In this document: positions 7,166 through 15,972 of the stretch, in pieces
How positions within the stretch are numbered: the stretch's first letter is position 1
How the letters are laid out: each line of letters begins with the position of its first letter
From: an uncultured Bacilli bacterium
Lineage (GTDB): Bacteria > Bacillota_I > Bacilli_A > RF39 > UBA660
Reading direction: 5' to 3'
Assembly (NCBI GenBank): GCA_934131695.1
Contig: CAKOZV010000006.1
Span: forward strand, 1 to 63,322
DNA length: 63,322 nucleotides
Program-made: the position numbers and the translations under genes
Notes under the pieces: generated by a model
What the model saw: only the letters and a program-made list of their open reading frames with translations
What the model was told of the DNA's origin: nothing
The model's database searches: none

Positions 7166-9168
7166 AAATTTGTTTTGTTCACGAAGAGTATCCATTAGAA
7201 ACTAACTTTGGTGGTATAGCTACTTATCAAAAAATAATGGCTTCATATTATGCTAGTCAAGGTGATTTAGTAACCGTTATTGCAAGAGGAAATGAAGATG
7301 CTTGTTACTATGAAGATGGTGTTAAAGTTTATAGAATAAAATCTTTAAATGATTCTAATGATATTACCTCTATTAAAGAATTTAGAAAGAAAGTAGCCCT
7401 TCTTTTAGTTAAACTTCAAAACTCAAAAGAAATAGAAATTATTGAAACACCTGATTGGGGAGCTACAACTGTTTACTTTGAAAAATATAGAAAAATACCA
7501 CTTATTGTTAGACTACATACACCTCTTAAGATTTGGCTTTTGTATAACAATAATAATTTTGGTATAGCAACGAAACTATTATTAAACTATGAAAGCTTTA
7601 TGCTAAGTAAGGCTGATACTATAACTTCTTGTTCAACTCTTTTAAGAGGTATGGTTAGTTTCCAATATAACTTAAAAAGAAAAATAAGTGTAATACCTAA
7701 TCCTTATAATGGTAAAGATTTTTATTTAGATAATAATTACTCAGTAAATAAAAATATAATATATATAGGCAGTTTAGAAGAGAGAAAAGGAGTTATAATT
7801 TTTGCTAAAGCTTTAAACATTATTTTAAAAGAAATAAATGATAATAAAGTTTATATAGTGGGAAAAGATACTAAAAGAAATACATTAAATACTTCTACTA
7901 AAGAATTAATGTTAAGTATCATAAATAAATGTTTCCATGATAGAATTATCTTTGTTGGACAAGTAGATAATAAAAGGATAAATTATTATCTTAATAATTC
8001 TTTTTTAGCCGTTTTTCCATCATTATTTGATAATTTTCCTTATGTAATTTTGGAAGCTATGACTGTTGGTAAGTATGTAGTTTGTAGTGATAATATTGGT
8101 ATTAAAGATATTTATTCTAAAAATAAGTATCTGTTTGCAACTGGTAATTATCTAGATTTAGCAAAAAAAGTAATTAATGTGTTTAAAACAACTAATTCTT
8201 TTCTTAATTATGACAATATTAAAATTGTTAACCGGTTTTGTAATCCCAAATTAGTTTGTAGTAATATCAAGAATATATATCAAAAGACAATAGATGATTA
8301 TAAGGAAAAAGAAGAAATAAAAGAAGTGTTAAAATTAGAATTTAAACAAATCAAAATAGTAGATATTGAAAAGTATCCTAGAAATCTAGCTAACATAATT
8401 TATATAGTTACAACTGTAACCGATAAGTATGTTGTAAAAAAGTATAATTATCAATATGATTTTAATCTTTCAAATATGTTATGTGATATTTATGAAAAAA
8501 ACAATATAACTGTAGTTAGACCAATAAATAAAAAGTTAATTAACTTTAATAATAATAACTATAATATTTTTAAATATGTAAAAAATGAAAAGTATAATGT
8601 TAATAAAATAAACCTTTTTAAGTTATTAACAATAGAAAGAAAAGTAGATGTTGAAGAGAGTCTTTTAAATAAATGTCAAAAATATTATAATTATTTAATA
8701 AATATTGATGATAATATAAGAAAAATATATAATAATGAGAAATTTATTTTAAAACAATATGAAAAAATTTCGAGAAATAAATTATTTAAAGAAAAATATC
8801 TTAATCATGGAGATTTGTCTTTTAATAATATATTATATAATAATTCATTTTATGTCATTGATTTTGATGAGGCCGTAGTAACTACTAAACTTTATGATTT
8901 TGCAGTTATCGTTATTAAATTTTACACGTTTAATGATGAGTTTAAAAAAACTAAGATTAATAATTTAATAAATAAATTAATGAAAATATATAATTATAAA
9001 TTTAGTGATTATATATTAGCAGTAAGGTTTTATTTATGTAAAATACTTTTAGAGAAATTTTATTTATATGAAGTTGGTAAAATCGATTTATATTCAGTTG
9101 ATCAATTAAATGATGATTATAGAAAATATTTAAAACTTTTAAAAAATATAAATAGTTTGGAGGAATAA
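7162..9168 (+). CDS. GT4 glycosyltransferase fused to an APH/choline-kinase-like domain
   Basis: Residues 1 to about 385 form a GT-B glycosyltransferase of family 4: FGGIATYQKI at the start, YIGSLEERKG at the nucleotide-sugar domain and PSLFDNFPYVILEAM, in which the first acid of the E-x7-E motif is Asp. Residues about 395-668 form a kinase: YVVKKY as the likely ATP Lys strand, NHGDLSFNNILY with catalytic Asp551, and VIDFDEA with Asp567. All expected kinase residues are present, so it looks active. One chain could therefore transfer a sugar and phosphorylate the same product. There is no signal or membrane segment. It is coupled to the receiver gene upstream and spaced two bases from the kinase downstream. 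Confidence 0.85.
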   Translation: MKICFVHEEYPLETNFGGIATYQKIMASYYASQGDLVTVIARGNEDACYYEDGVKVYRIKSLNDSNDITSIKEFRKKVALLLVKLQNSKEIEIIETPDWGATTVYFEKYRKIPLIVRLHTPLKIWLLYNNNNFGIATKLLLNYESFMLSKADTITSCSTLLRGMVSFQYNLKRKISVIPNPYNGKDFYLDNNYSVNKNIIYIGSLEERKGVIIFAKALNIILKEINDNKVYIVGKDTKRNTLNTSTKELMLSIINKCFHDRIIFVGQVDNKRINYYLNNSFLAVFPSLFDNFPYVILEAMTVGKYVVCSDNIGIKDIYSKNKYLFATGNYLDLAKKVINVFKTTNSFLNYDNIKIVNRFCNPKLVCSNIKNIYQKTIDDYKEKEEIKEVLKLEFKQIKIVDIEKYPRNLANIIYIVTTVTDKYVVKKYNYQYDFNLSNMLCDIYEKNNITVVRPINKKLINFNNNNYNIFKYVKNEKYNVNKINLFKLLTIERKVDVEESLLNKCQKYYNYLINIDDNIRKIYNNEKFILKQYEKISRNKLFKEKYLNHGDLSFNNILYNNSFYVIDFDEAVVTTKLYDFAVIVIKFYTFNDEFKKTKINNLINKLMKIYNYKFSDYILAVRFYLCKILLEKFYLYEVGKIDLYSVDQLNDDYRKYLKLLKNINSLEE

Positions 9169-9170
9169 CA

Positions 9171-9776
9171 ATGAATAAGAATATTATAATAGCTATAACT
9201 GGACCTTCAGGAGTAGGGAAGACTACTCTTTCTAATAATTTGATAGAAAAGTCTTCTTTTGTTACACCAAGACATGCAACAACAAGAGAAGAAAGACCAG
9301 ATGATGTTCCTCTTTTTTATCGTTATTTAGGTCATGATGAATTTAAAGAGCGGGCTAATAATAAAGAATTTTTCTATTGGTCTGGTGATAATGAGATAAT
9401 AGATAAAAAATATGGTAATTATTATGGTATTTTAACTAGTGATTATGAAGTAGTAAGTAAAAATGATAAGATAATAGTTTTTATCTCATATAAGGATATA
9501 GATAGTATTAGAAATCTTATAAGTAAAGGATATAATATTAAGATAGTTAATTTGGTGTATGCTGATTTAGAAAATAGCATGGCAAAAAGACTTAGTCAAG
9601 GATTAAGAAATCATAGTCGGGAAGAAATAGAAAAAAGAATAGCTTGTGCTAAGGACTATGAGTTGAGATTTGGTGAAAAGCTTAGTAGTCCAGATATTTT
9701 GAAAATTAGCACAGATATTACTAGTATAGATGATACTTATGATATAGTTTTGAAAAAGCTAGTTAGAAAGAGGTAA
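9171..9776 (+). CDS. Guanylate-kinase-like P-loop kinase
   Basis: The 201-residue product opens with GPSGVGKTT, a classical Walker A. RHATTREERPDD matches the GMP-binding Arg-rich loop of guanylate kinases and YYGIL fits the next nucleotide-base strand. A lid with RLSQGLRNHSREEIEKR follows. The overall length equals that of guanylate kinases and of the related ribose 1,5-bisphosphokinase PhnN. The motif VS-TTR of housekeeping enzymes is changed to HATTR, so the acceptor may not be GMP. It lies between a sugar transferase/kinase and a Nudix-ATP-grasp gene with 2-base gaps, which suggests a dedicated role in that pathway. The housekeeping gmk should lie elsewhere. Confidence 0.8.
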   Translation: MNKNIIIAITGPSGVGKTTLSNNLIEKSSFVTPRHATTREERPDDVPLFYRYLGHDEFKERANNKEFFYWSGDNEIIDKKYGNYYGILTSDYEVVSKNDKIIVFISYKDIDSIRNLISKGYNIKIVNLVYADLENSMAKRLSQGLRNHSREEIEKRIACAKDYELRFGEKLSSPDILKISTDITSIDDTYDIVLKKLVRKR

Positions 9777-9778
9777 AT

Positions 9779-11404
9779 ATGGAATATTGGAATTTATATG
9801 ATTATGAAGGAAATAAAAAGAAAAAGTTAGCAATTAGAGGAACAAAACTAAATGATGATGATTTTCATTTAGTAGTAAATGTTTGGATAATGAATGATAA
9901 AAATGAATTTTTAATAACACAACGCTCTCTTAACAAAAGTCATCCTCTTATGTGGGAATGTACTGGTGGATCAGCCTTAATTGGTGAAACTTCAAAAGAA
10001 GCTGCTATTAGAGAGACTAAAGAGGAACTTGGAATTGATGTTTCAAAAAGTGAAGCAAGTATTATCGGTAGAACTAGAAGATACTATAAAAATTGTCCAG
10101 ATATATTAGATGTATGGTTGTTTAAGACAAATGTATCTCTTAATGATATTACCATTCAAGAAGATGAAGTAAATGATGTTATGTGGGCTTCCTCTAAAGA
10201 AATAAAGCAATTATTTTTAGAAGGCAAATTTGAAGCAAATGCTATGTTTAATAAAGTTATGAACATTAATAGTGAAAAAGAGATATATTATATAGGCTTT
10301 AATGCTAATAATGCTATTTGTAATGAAGAGTTCCTAACAGGTTCTATTACTCTTAATCCTAATAATGAAAAGGGAAACATTTATTATTCTAAAGATATGA
10401 TTAAAAATAAAGATACTGAAGAATTTAAAAAGGAATATAAAGATTTTATTATTAAAAATATGTCTAGAATTACTGAGAATAATTTTGATGTTACTTTTTT
10501 GGCTTTTAATAAAAAAATTAATGACTTGTTGAGTGATCAAACACAATTTGATATTACTTTTGAAAAAGACTATGCTCTAATAGATAAAATTAATGATAAA
10601 AAATATATAAGGGATTTAATAAAAGACAGTGTACCTGTTATAAAGACTAATTGGATAGATAAAAAAATTTCTTATGATGATGCTAAAAAAATAACTAGAA
10701 GTCATAAATTTGTTATACAAGGTAGGATAGGAGCAGGTGGTAATAACACCTATTATATTGATAGTTTAAATAAATTCAATAAATATAGTGATTACCTTGA
10801 TAATAAATATTTTCTTTCTAAGTATCTTGATAATATTCCTGTTAATATTACTCTAGTGATTGGTAAATATGAAATAATAAAATTACCAATTTCTGTTCAG
10901 TTAATTAAACAAACAAATGATAGATTTAAATATGTTGGGGCAGACTTTATTTATGCTAGAGAATTAGGTAATAAAGCCATTAATAAGATTAATGATTATT
11001 CAAATACTATTGCATCAAGACTGAAAAATTTAGGCTATCAGGGAATAGTTGGAATTGATTATATTATTGATAACAATGATAATGTTTATTTTATGGAACT
11101 TAATCCAAGGTTTCAAGCATCTTCTTTTATCATAAATAAGTATTTAGAAAAATATTGTTCTACTAATTTAGCAGAGTTACACTATTTAGCAATCAGCAAT
11201 AAGTGTATGGGAAATAATTATTTAGATAAAATTGATAAAAGTTTTGTAAATTGTTATTCAAATAAAGATTATAATGAATATAAGTATGCTAAAAAAGTAA
11301 TAAATGGTTACTATTCAAAAAATAAAGATTCATATTTTAGAAAAGTATTTGATTATTCCATTCTAAAGAATAGTAATTTTGAAAAGAGAAAGAAGGATAA
11401 ATAA
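9779..11404 (+). CDS. Nudix hydrolase fused to an ATP-grasp ligase
   Basis: Residues 1 to about 165 are a Nudix domain with the complete box G-x5-E-x7-RE-x2-EE-x-G, seen as GETSKEAAIRETKEELGI. The N-terminal part resembles isopentenyl-diphosphate isomerase and related Nudix proteins (LITQRSLNKSHPLMWE). Residues about 270-470 are ATP-grasp: KYIRDLI, then FVIQGRIGAGGNN as the glycine-rich ATP loop, then GIDYIIDNNDNVYFMELNPR with the metal-binding E-x-N and following Arg. ATP-grasp enzymes join a carboxylate to an amine or thiol through an acyl phosphate. The fusion suggests one domain makes or clears a phosphorylated intermediate used by the other. It is the last gene of the operon. The substrate is unknown. 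Confidence 0.85.
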   Translation: MEYWNLYDYEGNKKKKLAIRGTKLNDDDFHLVVNVWIMNDKNEFLITQRSLNKSHPLMWECTGGSALIGETSKEAAIRETKEELGIDVSKSEASIIGRTRRYYKNCPDILDVWLFKTNVSLNDITIQEDEVNDVMWASSKEIKQLFLEGKFEANAMFNKVMNINSEKEIYYIGFNANNAICNEEFLTGSITLNPNNEKGNIYYSKDMIKNKDTEEFKKEYKDFIIKNMSRITENNFDVTFLAFNKKINDLLSDQTQFDITFEKDYALIDKINDKKYIRDLIKDSVPVIKTNWIDKKISYDDAKKITRSHKFVIQGRIGAGGNNTYYIDSLNKFNKYSDYLDNKYFLSKYLDNIPVNITLVIGKYEIIKLPISVQLIKQTNDRFKYVGADFIYARELGNKAINKINDYSNTIASRLKNLGYQGIVGIDYIIDNNDNVYFMELNPRFQASSFIINKYLEKYCSTNLAELHYLAISNKCMGNNYLDKIDKSFVNCYSNKDYNEYKYAKKVINGYYSKNKDSYFRKVFDYSILKNSNFEKRKKDK

Positions 11405-11434
11405 AAATAGTAGGAATATATCTTACTATTTTTT
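11403..11434. terminator. Bidirectional intrinsic terminator between converging genes
   Basis: AAAAATAGTAGG (11403-11414) pairs with CTTACTATTTTT through 12 positions, one a wobble. A-rich and T-rich flanks let it work on both strands. It overlaps the last codons of helD. Confidence 0.7.
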
Positions 11435-13603
11435 AACTTTTATTTTAGCTTTTTCTTCTAAAGGTTTGGTAATGTTTCCAGAATAGACTATGTCTAATTC
11501 ATGAAGAGCTCTTGTTACTGCTACATATAATAATTTCATATCCATATTACTAGAAGATGAATAGATTTCTTCACTTGCATTATTGATAATAACAGCATCA
11601 AATTCTAATCCCTTTGCTAACTGATTAGAAATAGTACATATATTAAACTTTTCATCAGTCAAATCATCATTAACTGATACATTTGGAATTCTAATACCTA
11701 AATCATATAAGTCATCATTGATATAATTTGATAATAGATTTGTTTTGCTAATAACAGCAATGGTTTTATAACCACTATTTTTATATTTTTTTATTCTGTC
11801 AGCAATGTATGAAGGGATATCTTCTTTATTATCTATCTTATCAAATAAAACCTCATTTCCTTGTCTTACTACTAAATCAGATCTAGTTAATCCAATACTT
11901 TCTGCCACATCATCTGCCACTTCCATTATTTCTCTAGTAGTTCGGTAGCTTTTGTTAAAATTAATTATTTCTCCTTTATTAGCAAACATAGTCTCATTGA
12001 CATCACTCCAGTTGTCTATTCCTCTGTAATCATAGATAGATTGAGCTAAATCACCAAAAATACTAAAGGTAGCATTATAAAGAGTCTTTCTTAAGACATA
12101 GAAATTGAATTCACCTAAGTCTTGGGCTTCATCTACTACTACTTGTCTTATCATTCCGTAGCTTTTATCTTTAGAAATTAAAGACTTTATATAGATAAGA
12201 GCTGCTAAGTCTTCAAAATCATAAGTTGATTTTTTGATATTTTGTAATGTATTTTTCTTAAGAATATCTAAATACATGTAATTATCTAAATTGTATTTTT
12301 CAATATTACTTATAAATGTTTTATAGAGCTTTGTAGCATTAACCTTAGATTTACTAAAATACTTTCTTAAAAGACTAGTACAATTTTTGTTAAGTTCTAC
12401 TCTTTCTTTAGCAAACTTTTTTCGCATTTCATCTTTTTCTTTCTCATTCTTAGCCTTTTTAAATTGTAAATAAGAGTATGTTGTATATTTTGTGATTAAT
12501 TCATTTTTATTATCTTCGATTAGTCTTTTTAATCTATCAATAGTAAGACTAACTCTTATACTTAAGTCATCAGAATATTCGGTATCAGTACTTTCAAATA
12601 TTTCTTTAATCTTTTTTTGTGGTAATACTTCAAAGTCTCCTAACAATAATGGTTTCTCAGTAAGACTTGTAAAATAATTATTAATAAAACAATTTAACAT
12701 TTTTAAGTATTTTAAAGAACATTTGAATTTATCTATATCAGTGGTATCTTTATTTCCAATATGAGCATTTACCTTTTTATCACTACTATCAATATTTATT
12801 TCTTCATCTATATAGTTAGTAGCATACTGTTCAAAGGTTAACTGAGAAACTCCTGATACATCAAGATCAGGTAAAACTGATTGAATATATTTTAAAAATA
12901 CTTTATTTGGGCCAATTACTAAATACTGATTCTGTTTTATACTATTCATATAATTATAAACTAAGTAAGCAATTCTATGTAAAGCCACAGTTGTTTTACC
13001 AGAACCTGCTACTCCTTGGATTATTAAATCGTCAGTAAGATTTTTTCTTATGACCATATTTTGTTCTTTTTGAATGGTAGATATTATACTTTTTAATCTT
13101 GTATCATTATTGCTATTAAGATATTTCTGAAGTAGGGAGTCATTAGCTACTAAATCGACATCAAAGTATTCTATAAGTTTTCCTTTTTCTATTTCATATT
13201 GCCTTTTTAAATCCATTCTCCCCCTAACAATACCTTCTGGGGATGTAAAACTACAATCACCAACTTCTGAATCGTAATACAAGGAGCTAATGGGAGCTCG
13301 CCAATCAGTAATAACTATATCAGTATTTTGCATAACACCATTTTTTCCTATATATACTTTATTTACGTTATTACTAGTATCTTTAAAATCAATTCTTGCA
13401 AAGTAGGGATTATCTAATGATGTTTTTAAATTTTTTATATGAATATTTTTACTATTAATAAGACTTTGATAAACGCCTTTGTCTCCAATAAAATTATTTT
13501 CTATATCAGTTAAATCATCTTTTTCTTTTATTAATTCTTCTTTAATTATTTCTAATGTTTTTTTTAGTTTTTCTCTTTCTAATTCTAATACTTTTTTTTC
13601 CAT
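11426..13603 (-). CDS. helD: HelD-type UvrD-family ATPase, RNA polymerase recycling factor
   Basis: The 725-residue length and layout match bacterial HelD. A coiled N-terminal arm of about 60 residues is followed by WRAPISSLYY and a UvrD-like helicase core. Walker A is GVAGSGKTT at residues 197-205. Walker B is VVDEAQDLG. The late motif LLYVAVTRALHELDI is motif VI. HelD uses ATP to pull stalled RNA polymerase off DNA; it is not a true helicase. The start ATG (complement of 13601-13603) has AGGAG upstream. It stands alone on the minus strand, converging on the Fic-led operon and diverging from rfbB. Confidence 0.92.
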   Translation of the reverse strand: MEKKVLELEREKLKKTLEIIKEELIKEKDDLTDIENNFIGDKGVYQSLINSKNIHIKNLKTSLDNPYFARIDFKDTSNNVNKVYIGKNGVMQNTDIVITDWRAPISSLYYDSEVGDCSFTSPEGIVRGRMDLKRQYEIEKGKLIEYFDVDLVANDSLLQKYLNSNNDTRLKSIISTIQKEQNMVIRKNLTDDLIIQGVAGSGKTTVALHRIAYLVYNYMNSIKQNQYLVIGPNKVFLKYIQSVLPDLDVSGVSQLTFEQYATNYIDEEINIDSSDKKVNAHIGNKDTTDIDKFKCSLKYLKMLNCFINNYFTSLTEKPLLLGDFEVLPQKKIKEIFESTDTEYSDDLSIRVSLTIDRLKRLIEDNKNELITKYTTYSYLQFKKAKNEKEKDEMRKKFAKERVELNKNCTSLLRKYFSKSKVNATKLYKTFISNIEKYNLDNYMYLDILKKNTLQNIKKSTYDFEDLAALIYIKSLISKDKSYGMIRQVVVDEAQDLGEFNFYVLRKTLYNATFSIFGDLAQSIYDYRGIDNWSDVNETMFANKGEIINFNKSYRTTREIMEVADDVAESIGLTRSDLVVRQGNEVLFDKIDNKEDIPSYIADRIKKYKNSGYKTIAVISKTNLLSNYINDDLYDLGIRIPNVSVNDDLTDEKFNICTISNQLAKGLEFDAVIINNASEEIYSSSSNMDMKLLYVAVTRALHELDIVYSGNITKPLEEKAKIKVKK

Positions 13604-13729
13604 ACCTAAAACTCCTATAAATACTTTTAAAATCGTCTTCTATTATAACAATAAAAATATATATTTTCTATATCCTTCTTTATTTTTTTATCGATTATTG
13701 TTAGAATAAATGTAGGAGGATTGATAATA

Positions 13730-14734
13730 ATGAAATTTTTAGTTACAGGAGGAGCAGGATTTATTGGTAGTAATTACTTACATTATGTAGTTAATAAATA
13801 TAGTGATGACTATTTTGTTTGTTTAGATGCCTTAACTTATGCAGGAAATTATAATAATATAAAAGATTTAGAGGAAAAGGATAATTATAAGTTTGTTCAT
13901 GGTGACATTACTGATAGAGAGTTTGTATATGACTTATTTGAGAAAGAAAAGTTTGATGTAGTAATAAATTTTGCAGCCGAAAGTCATGTTGATAATTCGA
14001 TTAAAGATCCAGAAGTGTTTTTAAGAACTAATATAATTGGAACTGAAGTGTTGATGGATGCTTGTCTAAAATATAATGTTTCTAGATATCATCAAGTGTC
14101 AACTGATGAAGTATATGGTGATTTACCACTTGATAGAAAAGATTTACTATTTACTGAAAGTACACCAATTCATACCTCAAGCCCATATTCAACTAGTAAA
14201 GCTAGTGCTGATTTGTTAGTAGGAGCCTATCACAGAACTTATGGCTTAAATACAACTATTAGTCGTTGTTCTAATAACTATGGACCTTATCAGTTTCCAG
14301 AAAAATTAATACCACTTACTATTTCCAAAGCCTTAAAAGACGAAAAGATACCAGTATATGGAACAGGGGAAAATGTTAGGGATTGGATTCATGTAATTGA
14401 TCATAATATAGGAGTTGATTTAATTGTTAGAAATGGTAAGAGTGGAGAGGTATATAATCTTGGAGGACACTCTGAGCGAACTAATTTAGAAATAGTTAAA
14501 ATAATATTAAAACAGTTAGGTAAGAGTGAAGACTTAATAGAATTTGTAGCAGATAGAAAAGGTCATGACTTAAGATATGCCATAGATTCTAGTAAAGTAG
14601 AGAAAGAACTAGGATGGGAGAGAACTTATACTTTTGAAAAAGGTATAGAAGAAACTATTAACTGGTACTTAAATAATGAAGAATGGTTAAATGCTATTAA
14701 AGATGGTAGTTATAAAAATAGCTATAAAGATTAA
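13730..14734 (+). CDS. rfbB: dTDP-glucose 4,6-dehydratase
   Basis: The product has the NAD-binding loop TGGAGFIGS at its start, the STDEVYGD strand, and the YSTSKASADLL catalytic Tyr-Lys pair, all typical of RfbB. It makes dTDP-4-keto-6-deoxyglucose, a precursor of dTDP-rhamnose and other deoxysugars. I chose ATG 13730 rather than TTG 13721, because the ribosome site TAGGAGGA (13713-13720) touches the TTG but lies nine bases from the ATG. The usual partners rfbA, rfbC and rfbD are not in this window. A terminator isolates it from the genes downstream. It plausibly feeds the polysaccharide locus that starts near 20.3 kb. Confidence 0.93.
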   Translation: MKFLVTGGAGFIGSNYLHYVVNKYSDDYFVCLDALTYAGNYNNIKDLEEKDNYKFVHGDITDREFVYDLFEKEKFDVVINFAAESHVDNSIKDPEVFLRTNIIGTEVLMDACLKYNVSRYHQVSTDEVYGDLPLDRKDLLFTESTPIHTSSPYSTSKASADLLVGAYHRTYGLNTTISRCSNNYGPYQFPEKLIPLTISKALKDEKIPVYGTGENVRDWIHVIDHNIGVDLIVRNGKSGEVYNLGGHSERTNLEIVKIILKQLGKSEDLIEFVADRKGHDLRYAIDSSKVEKELGWERTYTFEKGIEETINWYLNNEEWLNAIKDGSYKNSYKD

Positions 14735-14741
14735 AAACTAG

Positions 14742-14776
14742 AACTATTTACAAATAATACTTGTAAATAGTTTTTT
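14742..14776 (+). terminator. Intrinsic terminator after rfbB
   Basis: A perfect 12-base stem, AACTATTTACAA (14742-14753) with TTGTAAATAGTT (14761-14772), then a T run. Confidence 0.85.
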
Positions 14777-14790
14777 CTATGTTATATAAT
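14761..14790 (+). promoter_or_regulatory. Promoter for the SGNH hydrolase gene
   Basis: TTGTAA (14761-14766), an 18-base spacer and TATAAT (14785-14790). The -35 box lies inside the right arm of the preceding terminator. Confidence 0.5.
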
Positions 14791-14822
14791 GAAGAAGAAT
14801 TGTTAAAAAGGTAGTGAGTGAT

Positions 14823-15905
14823 ATGGCTAAAAAAAAGAAAAAAAAGAATAATAATAAAAATAATACTAGAATAATTACAAAAAGTGAAATAGATAAATTA
14901 CTAGAAGATAATAATCTTATAGAAAAAAATAATAATGAAGAAATTAAAGAAGAAATAACACCAAAGAGAATAGAGAGAAATGAGTCTCTTTATACTGATG
15001 AAGAAGAAATAGTTGATAATAAAGAAGAGACTATTATAGATAAAGAAATAGTAAATGAGATAGAAGATGCAAAAACTTTAAATGAAAAACTTGAGGAAGA
15101 GATAAAAGAAGACTTATCAGAAACTAAACAACAGAAGTTTAATTTTGAAGATAATCAAGTAGAAGATGAAATGGATATGAGCTTTCTAACCAAGAAACCT
15201 AGAAAGAAAAATACTAATATAGTAGAAAAGACAGTATATTCTAAATCTTTAGTAGTAGTTATTATCATTCTTGTAGTTTGTTTCTTAGGATTTATTATTT
15301 TTCATTATACTACTTTTAATCATCATAAAGTAAAAGTAGTTACTAAAATAAAAGAAGTGGAAAAAGTACCTGATAATTATTTATTCTTAGGAGACTCTAT
15401 CACTGACTTTTATGACCTTGATAAGTATTATAAAGACTTACCAGTAGTTAATAGTGGAATAAGTGGTAATACAACAGATGATATACTAAACGATATGAAA
15501 AAAAGAGTTTATCAATATAATCCTAGTAAAGTATTTTTATTAATTGGTACTAATGATTTAGATTTAAAGCATAGTAAGGAAGATATTATTAAAAATATAG
15601 AAGAAATATTAGAAGACATAAGGAATAATAGGCCAAAGGCCGAACTTTATTTAGAAAGTATTTATCCGGTTAATCATGATATAAGAAGAAATAATGCCGG
15701 AAATAGAGAAAATAATGATATAAGAGAAATAAATAAAGAATTAAAGAAATATTGTAAGAAAAATAAAATAACTTATATAGATATGTATGACTTGTTAAAA
15801 GATGAAGAAGGTAATTTAAAAGAAGAATATACTAAAGATGGATTGCACTTATCTGATAAAGGCTATGAAGTGGTTACAAAGGAAATTAAGCAAAGAATTA
15901 GCTAA
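14823..15905 (+). CDS. Membrane-anchored SGNH/GDSL hydrolase
   Basis: A Lys-rich start and an acidic, low-complexity cytoplasmic stretch (to about residue 135) precede one membrane helix (KSLVVVIIILVVCFLGF). Outside lies an SGNH hydrolase: GDSI with nucleophile Ser192, GISGNT, GTND with Asn244, and DGLH with Asp339 and His342. The catalytic set is complete. Such enzymes are esterases; next to a membrane acyltransferase the likely substrate is an acyl group on wall glycan, which is inference. ATG 14823 is preferred to GTG 14814 because the latter lies within the likely ribosome site AAAGGTAGTGAG. The long charged N-terminal region before the helix is unusual. Confidence 0.85.
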   Translation: MAKKKKKKNNNKNNTRIITKSEIDKLLEDNNLIEKNNNEEIKEEITPKRIERNESLYTDEEEIVDNKEETIIDKEIVNEIEDAKTLNEKLEEEIKEDLSETKQQKFNFEDNQVEDEMDMSFLTKKPRKKNTNIVEKTVYSKSLVVVIIILVVCFLGFIIFHYTTFNHHKVKVVTKIKEVEKVPDNYLFLGDSITDFYDLDKYYKDLPVVNSGISGNTTDDILNDMKKRVYQYNPSKVFLLIGTNDLDLKHSKEDIIKNIEEILEDIRNNRPKAELYLESIYPVNHDIRRNNAGNRENNDIREINKELKKYCKKNKITYIDMYDLLKDEEGNLKEEYTKDGLHLSDKGYEVVTKEIKQRIS

Positions 15906-15919
15906 TATTCCTTTTTTTA

Positions 15920-15949
15920 TTGAAATTTTATCACTATTTATGTTATATT
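15920..15949 (+). promoter_or_regulatory. Promoter for the acyltransferase gene
   Basis: TTGAAA (15920-15925), an 18-base spacer and TATATT (15944-15949), 24 bases before the ATG at 15973. Confidence 0.5.
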
Positions 15950-15972
15950 TTTATTGTAGGGTGGGGGTAAAA

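Noticed and set aside
6092..13603. Anti-phage defence island made of Fic, the kinase operon and HelD
   Set aside because: HelD is a common housekeeping RNA polymerase factor on the opposite strand behind a terminator. No nuclease, effector or sensor typical of defence systems is present, so I do not claim a defence role for the operon.
15838..15972. N-terminal extension of the acyltransferase
   Set aside because: These codons lie within the SGNH hydrolase gene. The ATG at 15973 gives the normal family start and has a ribosome site and a promoter before it.
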